Below, piece after piece: positions 16,569 through 26,579 of a stretch of DNA of 64,000 nucleotides. Source of the stretch: Marinibactrum halimedae (GTDB taxonomy: Bacteria > Pseudomonadota > Gammaproteobacteria > Pseudomonadales > Cellvibrionaceae); NCBI RefSeq assembly GCF_021234875.1, contig NZ_JAJQVM010000013.1:61019-125018 (forward strand), given 5' to 3'. A model generated the notes under the pieces. It searched no databases and was not told where the DNA came from. It was given only the letters and a program-made list of their open reading frames with translations. The translations under genes and the position numbers were made by a program. The stretch's first letter is position 1; every line of letters begins with the position of its first letter.

Positions 16569-17264
16569 ATGTCATTGAGGAGCTTGCTGGCGGCAAGTCT
16601 TTTAATGAGCATGTCAATTGAACTGCACGCGGATTCACTTTATGTCTTTGTGCCTAGCGAAGTACGGGCAAATGTCATTGAAGATACAATAAAATCGAAG
16701 TGTAGTGGAATTGATGTGACTGCTTTCGGGCGGGCAAAAGACTTTGCAACAATAATGAAAACAGAACCACCATCAGCCATCTTAACACTATTGCCAATTA
16801 TCGATTATAACGGTGTTTTTAAAACGGTAATGAAAGGGGCAAAAGATGGTGTTACAGATGAAAGTTATGTCTTTGTGACGATTGATAAGCCCATTGATCT
16901 AACGCAAGTGGCAGGAAAAAAAATTGGAGTGGTCGATCTGTTAGGACGGAAGCCAATGAGTGAGTTTGTGACTCAACTATTGCAGACAGACATTAAATTA
17001 AAGCGTGTATCAAAAGTGGAAGACTTGTTGCCTCTATTGTCTTTTGGCTCCGCTGACATTTTGTTTGTATCCGAATCAGTTTATGAAGGGATGAAACAAA
17101 AATCGCAGTTGAATCTGGTGGCCACACGCCTTGATGTTCGTGTTGGATTAGTCAGTGCGGCTCTGAAAGAAGACGCGAAAAGCGGCTCTGTGTCGCAATG
17201 TATTCAAAAATTTGATCAAGATATAAATAAGATGCTGGGGGTGGACGCATGGCAAGCCCTATAA
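16569..17264 (+). CDS. Periplasmic phosphate/phosphonate-type binding protein
   Basis: This 231-residue exported protein has a signal sequence ending near HADS. ATG 16569 is preferred over the in-frame TTG at 16563 because AAGGGGGG lies 8 nt ahead of it. VAGKKIGVVDLLGRKP and the later FGSADILFVSE resemble type II periplasmic binding proteins of the PhnD-like group. It overlaps the next gene by 16 bp. No ABC permease or ATPase is encoded nearby, so a sensing role alongside the kinase is more plausible than import. The ligand is unknown. Confidence 0.65.
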   Translation: MSLRSLLAASLLMSMSIELHADSLYVFVPSEVRANVIEDTIKSKCSGIDVTAFGRAKDFATIMKTEPPSAILTLLPIIDYNGVFKTVMKGAKDGVTDESYVFVTIDKPIDLTQVAGKKIGVVDLLGRKPMSEFVTQLLQTDIKLKRVSKVEDLLPLLSFGSADILFVSESVYEGMKQKSQLNLVATRLDVRVGLVSAALKEDAKSGSVSQCIQKFDQDINKMLGVDAWQAL

Positions 17265-18319
17265 AAGAGTGGAAATGGTGCCCAGCGGTTTTGGCCCTGG
17301 TGTTAACAATCTGTATTCCGTTCAAAGTGCTAGCGGATTCCACAATACTTCAGCTGGCGCAAAATGAAGATTTAATTGTCAATGCAGGTGAAACCACGCC
17401 CGATGAATATTCATTGGATGGCACTGTTCTCGCCTTTAAGCCGCGCGGTGATGCTTTTGATGAGGTAATAAAAGGCATTAAAGAAGAGGTTGATGGAGAA
17501 TTAAGGCTGGTTGTGGTTGATGCCAATAAATCACTGGATGTTCAAAAAATCCGTAAACAGATGAGTCAATATAGGCCGAATGTGGTAGTGCTGTTGGGTA
17601 ATCGTGCTGTACAAACCTACACGGATTATCAAAAAGCCAGTGGCGCCTCTGCATCTCATCCCCCAGCTATTGCGACTGCGGCTTTGTTTGTGGATCAAAT
17701 GTTGCCAAAGTTAAAAAATACCTCGGCAATTCGTTATGAGGTGCCGGCAGTAACCAGTTTGGTGAATGTACGTAATGTAGTGAGATCGCCGGTAAAAACG
17801 GTAGGTGTTCTTTATCGTTCCAGGCTGAAAGGTGTAGTGGATAGTTATGCCACTTACTGTAAACGAGAAGGCATCAATTTGGTGGGTATTGAACTTCCTA
17901 ACGCCAGTGACAACATGGATAAATTAATTGCGAAATCATTAAAAGATTTATCCAAGAGAAAAGTAGATAGCTTGTTGGTGCTGAATGATAACGTATTGTT
18001 AACTTCGGAAAATGTTAAAAAGTCTTGGTTGCCTGGCCTTAAGAAGCAAAAAATACCAGTGGTTGTGGGTATTGAGGCTTTGGTGAATACGGACTTAAAG
18101 TTCGGCTCCTTTTCCTTCTCACCTGATCATTATGGTTTGGGCTCGCAAACTGCATCGATTATTTGGGAATTATGGGATAACGACTGGGAATTTGAAGATA
18201 TGGATGCGCAAGAGCCTCTCTCTGTAGTGAAAACCATCAATACCAAGGTGTTAAGTAAAAATAAGATTAAAGTGAAAGAAAATAATTTAAGTTCTTTCGA
18301 TAAGGTTATCAAAAAATAA
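17249..18319 (+). CDS. ABC-type substrate-binding protein (PF04392-like)
   Basis: This 356-residue exported protein has a signal peptide (LVLTICIPFKVLAD) and two Rossmann-like lobes. VVVLLGNRAVQTYTDY, VKTVGVLYRSRL and VDSLLVLNDNVLL match the type I periplasmic-binding fold of the ABC_sub_bind family. The start overlaps the end of the preceding binding-protein gene, which indicates translational coupling. Transporter membrane components are missing, as for its partner. The two proteins could form the periplasmic sensing arm of the cluster. The ligand cannot be derived from sequence. Confidence 0.65.
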   Translation: MASPIKEWKWCPAVLALVLTICIPFKVLADSTILQLAQNEDLIVNAGETTPDEYSLDGTVLAFKPRGDAFDEVIKGIKEEVDGELRLVVVDANKSLDVQKIRKQMSQYRPNVVVLLGNRAVQTYTDYQKASGASASHPPAIATAALFVDQMLPKLKNTSAIRYEVPAVTSLVNVRNVVRSPVKTVGVLYRSRLKGVVDSYATYCKREGINLVGIELPNASDNMDKLIAKSLKDLSKRKVDSLLVLNDNVLLTSENVKKSWLPGLKKQKIPVVVGIEALVNTDLKFGSFSFSPDHYGLGSQTASIIWELWDNDWEFEDMDAQEPLSVVKTINTKVLSKNKIKVKENNLSSFDKVIKK

Positions 18320-18395
18320 TGAGATCTTGAGAGAAGTCAATATTCATTTTTAAGTGGTAAGTACGATTATAAATAATCACTTCGGGGATAACGCA

Positions 18396-21131
18396 ATGAA
18401 GACTCTGTGTGCAAAAACGGGATTTACATTAAGTTTGTTAGCGCTTGCGATTTCATCGCAGGCGCAAGACGATGGCGGTGATTTTTCTTTGGAAGATTTG
18501 TTGGCCACCGGTTTTAGGGCGAGTTTGATTAAGGCGATTGAGGCCAAGCGCCAAGCCATTGGTTCTCAAGATACTGTCGTTGCAGAAGATATTGCCGACT
18601 TCCCAGATTTAAATCTGGCGGAATCGGTGCAGCGGATGCCAGGGGCGACAATCACACGGGAAGTAGGCGAAGGGCGGCAATTATCGTTGCGTGGTGTAGG
18701 CCCAGCGTTTACGCGAGTGCAAATCAATGGTATGGAAACAATTGCAAAAACGTCTTCGGCTATGGATTCTCGTGGTGCTGTTCGTCGTGACCGGTACTTT
18801 GATTTTAACGTGTTTGCCTCTGAAATGTTCAGTCAAATTAACATTTACAAATCAGTCTCGGCGGATTTAGACGAAGGCGGTATTGGTGGAACGATTGGGC
18901 TGGAAACCGCAAAACCCTTGGATTTTGATGAAACTAAATTTGTAGTGAGTGGTTCTGTGGGTACCAATGAATTTACGGAAGAAATAAATCCACGCTTGAA
19001 TGCGTTTTATACGACCCAGTTTGGTATTGGCGGTGTATTGGCATCTTTCTTCTACAGTGAGAAAGATACTCAGGAGAAAGGGGTGAATACTTTCCGGTAT
19101 AGACCACGTACCTTAACAGTTGCTCCTGGTGGTGAAGGCGATATTGGTTCAGGAATTGATTCGGCGACTCAGACATTACTGGAAAATGGGGATGTCTGGT
19201 TTCCGCGTGGTAATCGCTATTCCGTCTGGGAAAACACACAAGAGCGTATTGGTTTAAATTTGGCTTTACAACTTCAACCAATAGATGAGTTTACTCTCAG
19301 TATTACAGGATTGTATGCCGAACTCAATAATGACCGAGATGAATATCATTTGAGCACAAATGGTTCTAGTAGCACTGCATTGGGTATAGATAGAAACGGT
19401 ACCCCTAATGCATTTGGTGCTATTGAGTCCATAGAAACTCGTAACATTGGTGGTGATATTGAACTGATCAGTGGAACATTTAGTAACGCACCTATTCGTA
19501 CCGAGCATAGAACTGATCAAGCGGATACCACCTATAATCAAATTGTCTTTGACGTCGATTGGGAGTTCGCCGAAGGGTGGATGGGCAGTGCCATGCTTGG
19601 TTATTCCAAGTCTGAATTTGATCAACCTGTTTCTGATAAGGCGTATTTTCGGACGATTCAAGGTCAAACATTTACATCTGACTACAGTAATCGAGAGTAC
19701 GCACAATTTGATTATGGATTTGATTTGACAGATGCGTCTTTTTGGGAAGTTCAGGAGGTTGATCTCCGGGAAGATTATTTTGAGGATGAATTTACCAATT
19801 TAAAATTTGATTTTGAATACGAATTTACAGATGTTTCTACGTTGTCCTTTGGGCTGAATTATAAACTATATGAAAACGTTGGGGATTCGGTACGTGCCAA
19901 TGACTTTGGATCCAGACAAGATGCACCATTAAATAATGGCGTGAGAGACGTTGCTCCATTCTTCAGTATTTATAGTGAATCTGATGATGAGAGCTTTCCT
20001 GTTGCTGGTAATGTGAATGCAGTGGCCAGTTTTTATGGGGTTAATACGGATTTAGATTTTGGTGATGATTTCGATGAGGATTTTGTCGAAGAAGAAACAT
20101 TGGGCCTGTATATCCAATATACGTTGGATACTGAAGTTGCTGGATTACCGGTGAAGGCGGATGCAGGTCTGCGTTATTATGATACCGATGCCACATACAG
20201 TACGGCAGCCAGTGGTTCCTATGAGTTTGATCATTCCTACGACGGCGTTTTACCATCATTTAACTTGGCCGTGGAAGTCTTTGATGATTTTATTGTGCGG
20301 GGCAGTGTTAGCCAAAATATCAGTAGGCCATTTATTCAAGAAGCTCGAATAACAGAAGGTCAACCGCGTTATCGATTTGATACAGGAGATCGTGTAATAA
20401 CGATGCCAGCCAGTCCGGAGCTTGATCCTTTTGAGTCTGATAATTTTGAGCTCTCGGCTGAGTGGTATTTTGGTGGGGCAGACTTTATCTCAGTAGGGTT
20501 TTTCACTAAGGACATCACGGGTTTTACTGACTTGCAAACGGATGAGGTTGCCTATGGTAGTATAGGCCTGCCTTTGGATTTGCTGCCTGATGACCAAGAT
20601 GCTAGTACGATCTATACGTTTAGCCGCTTGGTCAATTCGGAGGAGGCCGATATCACCGGTATTGAGGTCACTGTCCAAAAAGAATTTGATTTCTTGCCAG
20701 AACCCTTTAACGGTATGGGTATGGTGGCAAATTTGACCTCGGTTGAAGGTGATGCAACTTATCGGGATGTTAAAAACAGCGGAGAGAAAGAATCTAAGAG
20801 TTTCCCAGGATTATCTGAGCTTTCCTATAACTTCACATTGTATTATGAGCAAGAAACTTGGGGTGGACGTGTTGCTTTTGCTTATCGGGATGAATACATT
20901 GACTTTGTTGAACCAGGCTTGGCAGACGAAGACGAACGTGGATTTAAAGATACTCTATACGTTGATTTCTCTGCCTTCTATCAAATCAATGATCGTATGA
21001 AAATCACCCTTGAAGGGATTAACCTAACCGATGAGGAAGAGCGTCAATACTCCAACTCAACTCAGCGTTTGTATCAGACCACAACATTTGGTGCGACGTA
21101 TAATTTAGGCTTGTCTTACTCCTTCATGTAA
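18396..21131 (+). CDS. TonB-dependent outer-membrane receptor
   Basis: This 911-residue outer-membrane transporter has a signal peptide (MKTLCAKTGF start, cleavage after SSQA). A plug domain follows (DFPDLNLAESVQRMPG, ITREVGEGRQLSLRGVG, FTRVQINGME), and then a 22-strand-type barrel ending in LGLSYSFM. ATG 18396 is preferred because the signal peptide begins there, not at the upstream in-frame start 18354. The plug style is that of receptors for carbohydrates and related compounds in marine and xanthomonad bacteria. It is the last gene of the sensory cluster, 76 bp behind the second binding-protein gene, and is followed by a strong terminator. It may supply the ligand sensed by the periplasmic proteins. 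Confidence 0.93.
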   Translation: MKTLCAKTGFTLSLLALAISSQAQDDGGDFSLEDLLATGFRASLIKAIEAKRQAIGSQDTVVAEDIADFPDLNLAESVQRMPGATITREVGEGRQLSLRGVGPAFTRVQINGMETIAKTSSAMDSRGAVRRDRYFDFNVFASEMFSQINIYKSVSADLDEGGIGGTIGLETAKPLDFDETKFVVSGSVGTNEFTEEINPRLNAFYTTQFGIGGVLASFFYSEKDTQEKGVNTFRYRPRTLTVAPGGEGDIGSGIDSATQTLLENGDVWFPRGNRYSVWENTQERIGLNLALQLQPIDEFTLSITGLYAELNNDRDEYHLSTNGSSSTALGIDRNGTPNAFGAIESIETRNIGGDIELISGTFSNAPIRTEHRTDQADTTYNQIVFDVDWEFAEGWMGSAMLGYSKSEFDQPVSDKAYFRTIQGQTFTSDYSNREYAQFDYGFDLTDASFWEVQEVDLREDYFEDEFTNLKFDFEYEFTDVSTLSFGLNYKLYENVGDSVRANDFGSRQDAPLNNGVRDVAPFFSIYSESDDESFPVAGNVNAVASFYGVNTDLDFGDDFDEDFVEEETLGLYIQYTLDTEVAGLPVKADAGLRYYDTDATYSTAASGSYEFDHSYDGVLPSFNLAVEVFDDFIVRGSVSQNISRPFIQEARITEGQPRYRFDTGDRVITMPASPELDPFESDNFELSAEWYFGGADFISVGFFTKDITGFTDLQTDEVAYGSIGLPLDLLPDDQDASTIYTFSRLVNSEEADITGIEVTVQKEFDFLPEPFNGMGMVANLTSVEGDATYRDVKNSGEKESKSFPGLSELSYNFTLYYEQETWGGRVAFAYRDEYIDFVEPGLADEDERGFKDTLYVDFSAFYQINDRMKITLEGINLTDEEERQYSNSTQRLYQTTTFGATYNLGLSYSFM

Positions 21132-21220
21132 GGGAAGAAAGTAGATTGTAGCGTGAAGACAAGGAGTTGAAGAGAATGATTCTACCTTGATAAATATCGA
21201 CACGCTCATGTCTATATCTA

Positions 21221-21251
21221 AAAAAACAGGCGCAACAGCGCCTGTTTTTTT
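21221..21251. terminator. Bidirectional terminator between convergent genes
   Basis: ACAGGCGC and GCGCCTGT form a perfect 8-bp stem with the loop AACA. Six As precede it and seven Ts follow, so it works on both strands. It closes the sensory cluster and also terminates the GGDEF-EAL gene coming from the other side. Confidence 0.88.
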
Positions 21252-21269
21252 ATGGTATTTTAGAAAGTG

Positions 21270-24191
21270 TTACATTGCATCTAAGGAAGGCGGTTGATTG
21301 GCCAGTTTTTCTCGCTCAATAAATTGCAGACAATCATCAGCGGGGAGTGGTTTAGAATAATAGTACCCTTGTGCAATATTGCAGCCCATTGCCCGTAGCA
21401 CTTGCAATTGTTGTAAGTCTTCTACACCCTCTGCCACAATTTTCAACTCAAGACACTGGCCAACTTGAACAATAGCTGCTGTTACTGCAGCACTTTTAGG
21501 TGAGCTAGCAATATTATCAACAAACGATTTGTCAATTTTGAGCTTATCAATGGGGAATTTAGACAAGTAGTGTAAGCTTGAAAACCCGGTTCCAAAATCA
21601 TCCAGAGCGACGCTGTAACCTTGTTCACGAACTTCCTCTAATGTTTCAATAGCCACATCAATATTATTAATGATACTCCCTTCTGTGACTTCGAGTACCA
21701 ATGTTTTGGGATCAATATCATTGTCGTATTGTACTTTCTTCAAACGTTGAGGCAGATCACGATGAATGTCCTTGCCCGATAAGTTAACAGCGATGGGTAC
21801 CCACATATGAAGACGATCATGCCATGCGACTGCTTGTTTGGCTGCCGTATCCATAACCCAATTGGTAATGTCTGAAATGATATTGATTTCTTCTGCCAGT
21901 GGTATAAATACCGCCGGTGATACAAACTGTCCGCCCGTTCTTTTCCAGCGTAATAACGCTTCAACACCGACTACCATGCAAGTTTTCAAGCAAATTTGTG
22001 GTTGATAAAATAATTCGAATTCATTGTTGTTAAGGGCGTCTCTCAGCGCGATTTCGGTATCTAAACGACTGGAAGCGTATTCGGCCAACTCTGTGTTAAA
22101 GAAGGTATACGTATTCCTACCTTTGTTTTTGGATTCGTACAGAGCGATGTCGGCATTTTGCAATAGTGATTCTGCTGTATCACCGTCGTCAGGGTAAATA
22201 GAGAGCCCGATGCTGGTGGTGAGCGTGAAGCGATGCTCGTTATACTGGATGGGGTGTGAAATGATGTTTTTTAGTCTATCGCAAAATTCTTGTATACCTC
22301 GTATGTTTCTTAAGGGTGAGAAAAGTAAAATAAATTCATCTCCGCCTAATCGGACCACGGTATCGTTTTCTCGTACTGCACTGCATAGTCGTTTAGCGGT
22401 TTCTATTAAAACCGCATCGCCGGTAGCATGTCCTAAGGAGTCGTTGATGGCTTTAAAGCGATCTAAATCCACAAAGACTAAGGCAAATTTCTCCGGGCGG
22501 CCATGATTGGACTCAATGAGTGCGTCGATTCGGCGTAATAAATAACGTCGATTGGGTAAGTTGGTTAAGGAGTCATAATCAGCCAGATACCGTAATTGGT
22601 CTTCATGTTTTTTTCGCTCACTGATGTCTTTGATGGTGATAATGTAGTTTTTGACATGGTTATGATCGTCTCTTCGGGCAGTGACAGAAATAGCACAATG
22701 TAACGTGGTATTATTAGTGCGAATTTTTTGAAGAATTTCACCTTGCCAAAATCCACGTGATTCTAAGCTTGGGAAAATATCACGGTTAAACGACACAGGA
22801 ATGTTTTTGTCAAAGAAGCTTTCAGGGTCTTCGTTGTAGAGTTCTTTTTCGGTGTAGCCGGTAAATTGAAAAAAGGCGTAGTTAGCCTTTACGATTTTAT
22901 TGTCTTTGTTTGTAATTAAAATACCTTGGGTAACACTGTCAAATACACCGGCTGCCAAGTCTAATTCTTGAGCGTTTTCCAGTAAGCGTTGATTTTGTTC
23001 TTGATTTTCATTCTCATAACTGAGCAGTAGTCCCTTAAGCCATCGGCTGAAAATAGCAGTGGCAATGAGTGTAATTAAGGCAACAATCACGATGGTTAGC
23101 CAGATTTCTTGGAGTTGTTTTTCCGATACCTGTTTGATGGAGGCGGATTGTTGCTTGATTAATTGATTAGTGGCATTGGGCTCTAACCCGGCAATCACAA
23201 TCCATTGCCAGTGTGGGATAGTTTGAGCAAGAGCAATGATGTCCGTATCGGGTCGGGTATGACGCTGGCTGGTTTTGTAGGAGAAGAAAGCATTATCACG
23301 AATGGAGGTTTGAATGTGATAAAAAAGCTCTGCTTTTACTCGCTCATTGAAGTTTGGAAATGTATTTTGAGTGTTAGGAATATCGATAATAGTTGTGGGA
23401 AGGCTGTGTTTGTGATTAAGCAGGACTTCGCCATTTTTATTGAGAATGATAACGGGCTGGCCATTGGTTAATAGGGTAGATTGCATTTGGGCTAGAAATT
23501 GGCGCTTTAAAGTATTTTCCATTTCATAAACGTAGTCGCCAGCTCCAAAAATCCATCCCCATGGCTCAAATAATTTTACATATGAAATTTTATCTTCCAT
23601 TTCTTCTTTTTGTCCTGGCGGATACCAACGGTATTCGACAAAGCCAGAGTGGTTGAGGCTGGTGACGGCCTCAATCGCGGCTTCAGTAACATTTTTCCCA
23701 GTGTCATCAATTAAATCTTCTACACTTTGACCTTCAATTTCTGGCGTTGGGGGAAGAAGAATGCTGATTTTAGGTAAGCTACTGATAAAGATATAGCCGC
23801 GCCCCTCAAAAAATCGATAATTCCTAAACGCTTCTTTAATGACATGTTGTTGCTCTTTAACCGGGAGTTGGGTGTTTTTGAGGTCATTGTAGAGTGCGCT
23901 CGCAATTTGATGGGCACCGTCAACATGTTGTTTGACACTGGTTTTTAGTAAGTTGGCGGCAATGGAAATATCGTAATTGGCTTGACGAAGAAGGCTGTTA
24001 ATTTCTGCTCCCAGTTGCTGTTTTTGTTCTGCAAGCATCTCTTCTGCCAGCTGGGAGAGACGATAATTTGCATGTTTTACCGTCGATTGATAGAAATACC
24101 CACCCATGGCAGCGCTGAGTAAAATGAATAGTGTAACCGTTCCAATCACTTGATAGGTGGCTAAACGGCTTGGGTTGACTTTATTGATCAT
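21270..24191 (-). CDS. Cache-PAS-GGDEF-EAL cyclic-di-GMP protein
   Basis: This 973-residue inner-membrane protein has a membrane segment at about 14-34, a large periplasmic double Cache-like region and a second membrane segment at about 365-385. PAS (about 410-535), GGDEF and EAL domains follow. The synthase site is intact (GGDEF at 616-620), with an inhibitory RxxD site (REND) five residues before it. The phosphodiesterase site is intact too (EALLRW at 744, DDFGTGFSSL, VAEGVED). Both activities are therefore possible, and in such proteins one often dominates. No ribosome-binding site is evident before the ATG. It stands alone and converges on the sensory cluster. Confidence 0.92.
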   Translation of the reverse strand: MINKVNPSRLATYQVIGTVTLFILLSAAMGGYFYQSTVKHANYRLSQLAEEMLAEQKQQLGAEINSLLRQANYDISIAANLLKTSVKQHVDGAHQIASALYNDLKNTQLPVKEQQHVIKEAFRNYRFFEGRGYIFISSLPKISILLPPTPEIEGQSVEDLIDDTGKNVTEAAIEAVTSLNHSGFVEYRWYPPGQKEEMEDKISYVKLFEPWGWIFGAGDYVYEMENTLKRQFLAQMQSTLLTNGQPVIILNKNGEVLLNHKHSLPTTIIDIPNTQNTFPNFNERVKAELFYHIQTSIRDNAFFSYKTSQRHTRPDTDIIALAQTIPHWQWIVIAGLEPNATNQLIKQQSASIKQVSEKQLQEIWLTIVIVALITLIATAIFSRWLKGLLLSYENENQEQNQRLLENAQELDLAAGVFDSVTQGILITNKDNKIVKANYAFFQFTGYTEKELYNEDPESFFDKNIPVSFNRDIFPSLESRGFWQGEILQKIRTNNTTLHCAISVTARRDDHNHVKNYIITIKDISERKKHEDQLRYLADYDSLTNLPNRRYLLRRIDALIESNHGRPEKFALVFVDLDRFKAINDSLGHATGDAVLIETAKRLCSAVRENDTVVRLGGDEFILLFSPLRNIRGIQEFCDRLKNIISHPIQYNEHRFTLTTSIGLSIYPDDGDTAESLLQNADIALYESKNKGRNTYTFFNTELAEYASSRLDTEIALRDALNNNEFELFYQPQICLKTCMVVGVEALLRWKRTGGQFVSPAVFIPLAEEINIISDITNWVMDTAAKQAVAWHDRLHMWVPIAVNLSGKDIHRDLPQRLKKVQYDNDIDPKTLVLEVTEGSIINNIDVAIETLEEVREQGYSVALDDFGTGFSSLHYLSKFPIDKLKIDKSFVDNIASSPKSAAVTAAIVQVGQCLELKIVAEGVEDLQQLQVLRAMGCNIAQGYYYSKPLPADDCLQFIEREKLANQPPSLDAM

Positions 24192-24746
24192 GAGCCAATT
24201 ATTGAATAGGACACAAGCATCCTTTGCCTGTAACGGGTGAAGCCCATTTATTAAAGTGGGCAGAGCTTTTTAAAAAGTTAGCACATCCTTTGTAGGTTGA
24301 TGAATTTTATGAAAAAAGAGAGGGGTAAATGTGGATTTTTGAAGCATTTTTTATTAATTGATGAGATCAATGGTCGCTGTAATAAAGTGGCGTTAATCAA
24401 TTGATAAAAATAGGTAAAAAAGTGAATCAGTGTATTTAAAAATTAATTGTGAGGACTTAGCTTGGTATGGTGTGTTTTCTAAGCCCTGGTCAGGCTAGGT
24501 GTCGAAATTGACTTAAAAATTGGAGGTCATTCATTTGAAGCGTATGAATAAAAACGCAAATAATGAGTGAGCCAATGGCCGTTATACGGACTCACTGTAC
24601 TTGTTTGCTGTCCTATTGATGAATGTCGTACAGTTGTACATTTCAATCAGTCGTACATTTCAACAACAGTCGTACTGGCCATTGGCGTGAAGAGCATCTT
24701 ATTTTAATTTAAGGTGCCCTTGTGGTTTGTCGCAATTTCAATTTTA
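24192..24746. other. Intergenic region with short GTCGTAC repeats
   Basis: No gene is visible. A 17-bp tandem repeat (AGTYGTACATTTCAAYM) lies at 24632-24648 and 24649-24665, and GTCGTAC occurs three times at 24625, 24650 and 24669. These may be protein-binding sites, but they lie beyond the 3' end of the transporter gene and upstream of the GGDEF-EAL gene. Confidence 0.4.
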
Positions 24747-26264
24747 TTAAGAGGCGGAACTGCTTGCCATTTGAGAGTCATCCCCTTTCTCAGGTACGGA
24801 TTTTTCCCATCGAGATAGAGGTTTGGCCAGTGCCAGTAAAATGACAGCCGCCCCTACGCCCATTAGGGCAATTTGCAGATACAAGCCTGGCATGTCGCTT
24901 AACTCGTTGGGGTCAAAGCGCCCGGCCAATAATCCGGCAAAGATATTCCCGAAGGAGATGGCCAAAAACCACATGCCCATCATCTGACTGGCGTAGCGTG
25001 CGGGCGCCAATCGACTCACCGCACTCATGCCGACGGGGCTTAAGCAGAGTTCACCTAACGTGTGTAAAAAGTAGGTTAACACTAACCAGAAGGGCAGGAC
25101 TTTCTCTCCCCCACTGACGAGTTTTGCCGCCAGAACCATCACGAAGAAGCCCGCAGCCAGTAGCAGCAAACCGAAGGCAAATTTGACTGGGGAGGAAGGG
25201 TCAAGGTTGCGCTTGGCCAGAATAAACCATAACCAAGCGACAAAAGGAGCCGTTAAGATGATGAAAAGCGAATTGATGGATTGAAACCAGCTGGCGGGAA
25301 TTTCGAAGTCGATGAAATCTAGGGTACGGTCGGTATAGCGGCTGGCAAAGAGGTTGAATGAAGAGCCGGTTTGTTCAAACCCTGACCAGAAAATGGCACA
25401 TCCGACGCAGAGGATGAAGACTACCCATGCTCGTCGCTTTTCCAATGACGTGAGACCGCCGAGTAGTATGAGATAGAGAAAATACACTACGAACAGTAAG
25501 GCAATGAGTTGCGCACCGTAAGCTGCTAGGCTAACGGCACTGACGGCGATAACCCCAAAGACCCCCAGTAAGAACACCAGTGTTAGTGCGCCGCTTAAGC
25601 CAAATACCCAATTCCAAGCGACTTTGGTGTTTAGCGCTCCAGGGGTTGGGGTTAGCCCGGAACTGCCTAAATGCTTGCGACCAAAGTGATATTGAATTAG
25701 GCCCAAAACCATTCCCACACCGGCGACACCGAAACCCCAGTGCCAGCCAAAAGAGTCGCTTTCGCCAAGAAAGCCGCAAATAATTGGGCCGAGCATACCC
25801 CCAATGTTAATGCCCATGTAAAAGATGGTGTAACCACTGTCTCGCCGTTGATCTTCTTCAGAATAGAGCTGCCCTACAATCGTACTGACATTGGGTTTGA
25901 GTAGCCCGGTGCCCATTGCCACCAAAAATAAGCCAATAAAGAACGTTTCGGTAGCGGGGATAGCCAGTACAAAATGACCGGCTGCAATCACACAGCCACC
26001 TGCGAATACAGAGCGCTGAGCCCCTAAGAGTCGGTCTGCTATCCAGCCACCCGGCATACTGAGTAAATAAACCGAGGCGGTGTAAAGGCCATAAATGGCA
26101 GTGGCGGTAGCGTCATCAATGGCTAATCCGCCATCGGCTATCGCTGCCACCATAAAAAGTATGAGTAGGGCGCGCATACCGTAGTAACTGACGCGCTCCC
26201 ACATTTCGAGGAAAAACAAAGTAGACAGCCCTTTGGGGTGCCCGAAGAAGGTGGATGTGGACAT
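24747..26264 (-). CDS. POT/PTR2-family proton-dependent peptide transporter
   Basis: This 505-residue inner-membrane protein with about 12-14 membrane segments imports di- and tripeptides with protons. The hallmark is LEMWERVSYYGMRALLILF (residues about 19-37), the ExxERxxYYG motif of the family. GGWIADRLLGAQRSVFAGG and GTGLLKPNVSTIVGQLY follow in the expected positions. AAGGA lies 5-6 nt before the ATG. It is a single-gene unit. The substrate range cannot be told from sequence. Confidence 0.93.
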   Translation of the reverse strand: MSTSTFFGHPKGLSTLFFLEMWERVSYYGMRALLILFMVAAIADGGLAIDDATATAIYGLYTASVYLLSMPGGWIADRLLGAQRSVFAGGCVIAAGHFVLAIPATETFFIGLFLVAMGTGLLKPNVSTIVGQLYSEEDQRRDSGYTIFYMGINIGGMLGPIICGFLGESDSFGWHWGFGVAGVGMVLGLIQYHFGRKHLGSSGLTPTPGALNTKVAWNWVFGLSGALTLVFLLGVFGVIAVSAVSLAAYGAQLIALLFVVYFLYLILLGGLTSLEKRRAWVVFILCVGCAIFWSGFEQTGSSFNLFASRYTDRTLDFIDFEIPASWFQSINSLFIILTAPFVAWLWFILAKRNLDPSSPVKFAFGLLLLAAGFFVMVLAAKLVSGGEKVLPFWLVLTYFLHTLGELCLSPVGMSAVSRLAPARYASQMMGMWFLAISFGNIFAGLLAGRFDPNELSDMPGLYLQIALMGVGAAVILLALAKPLSRWEKSVPEKGDDSQMASSSAS

Positions 26265-26525
26265 GGGAATCCTTGTTAAAGTTTATCGTTATCGTGGTCT
26301 TTGGTGCGTATTGTTCAGATCGGTATTTGTAAAACGGGTTCTGATGAACAAACCCTGACTTTCAGATACATCATCACGGTATTAGTTCGGCACCTTAACG
26401 GTAATAACGGCAAACTAAACGTGTTCCTCAATGACTTCCTTTTTTTTGTCATTGGAATGTGGAATGGGTGGGCAATATGGTGCTTAAAAGACCAGTATGG
26501 TTTGTTTGTGGCCTTAGGTTTCTTT

Positions 26526-26579
26526 TTATTGGTTACCTTTATCTTATTGGTTACCTTTATCTTATTGGTTATCTTTATC
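26526..26579. repeat. 18-bp tandem repeat, three copies
   Basis: The unit TTATTGGTTACCTTTATC is repeated at 26526-26543, 26544-26561 and 26562-26579; the last copy differs at one base. The array is outside any convincing gene. Confidence 0.85.
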
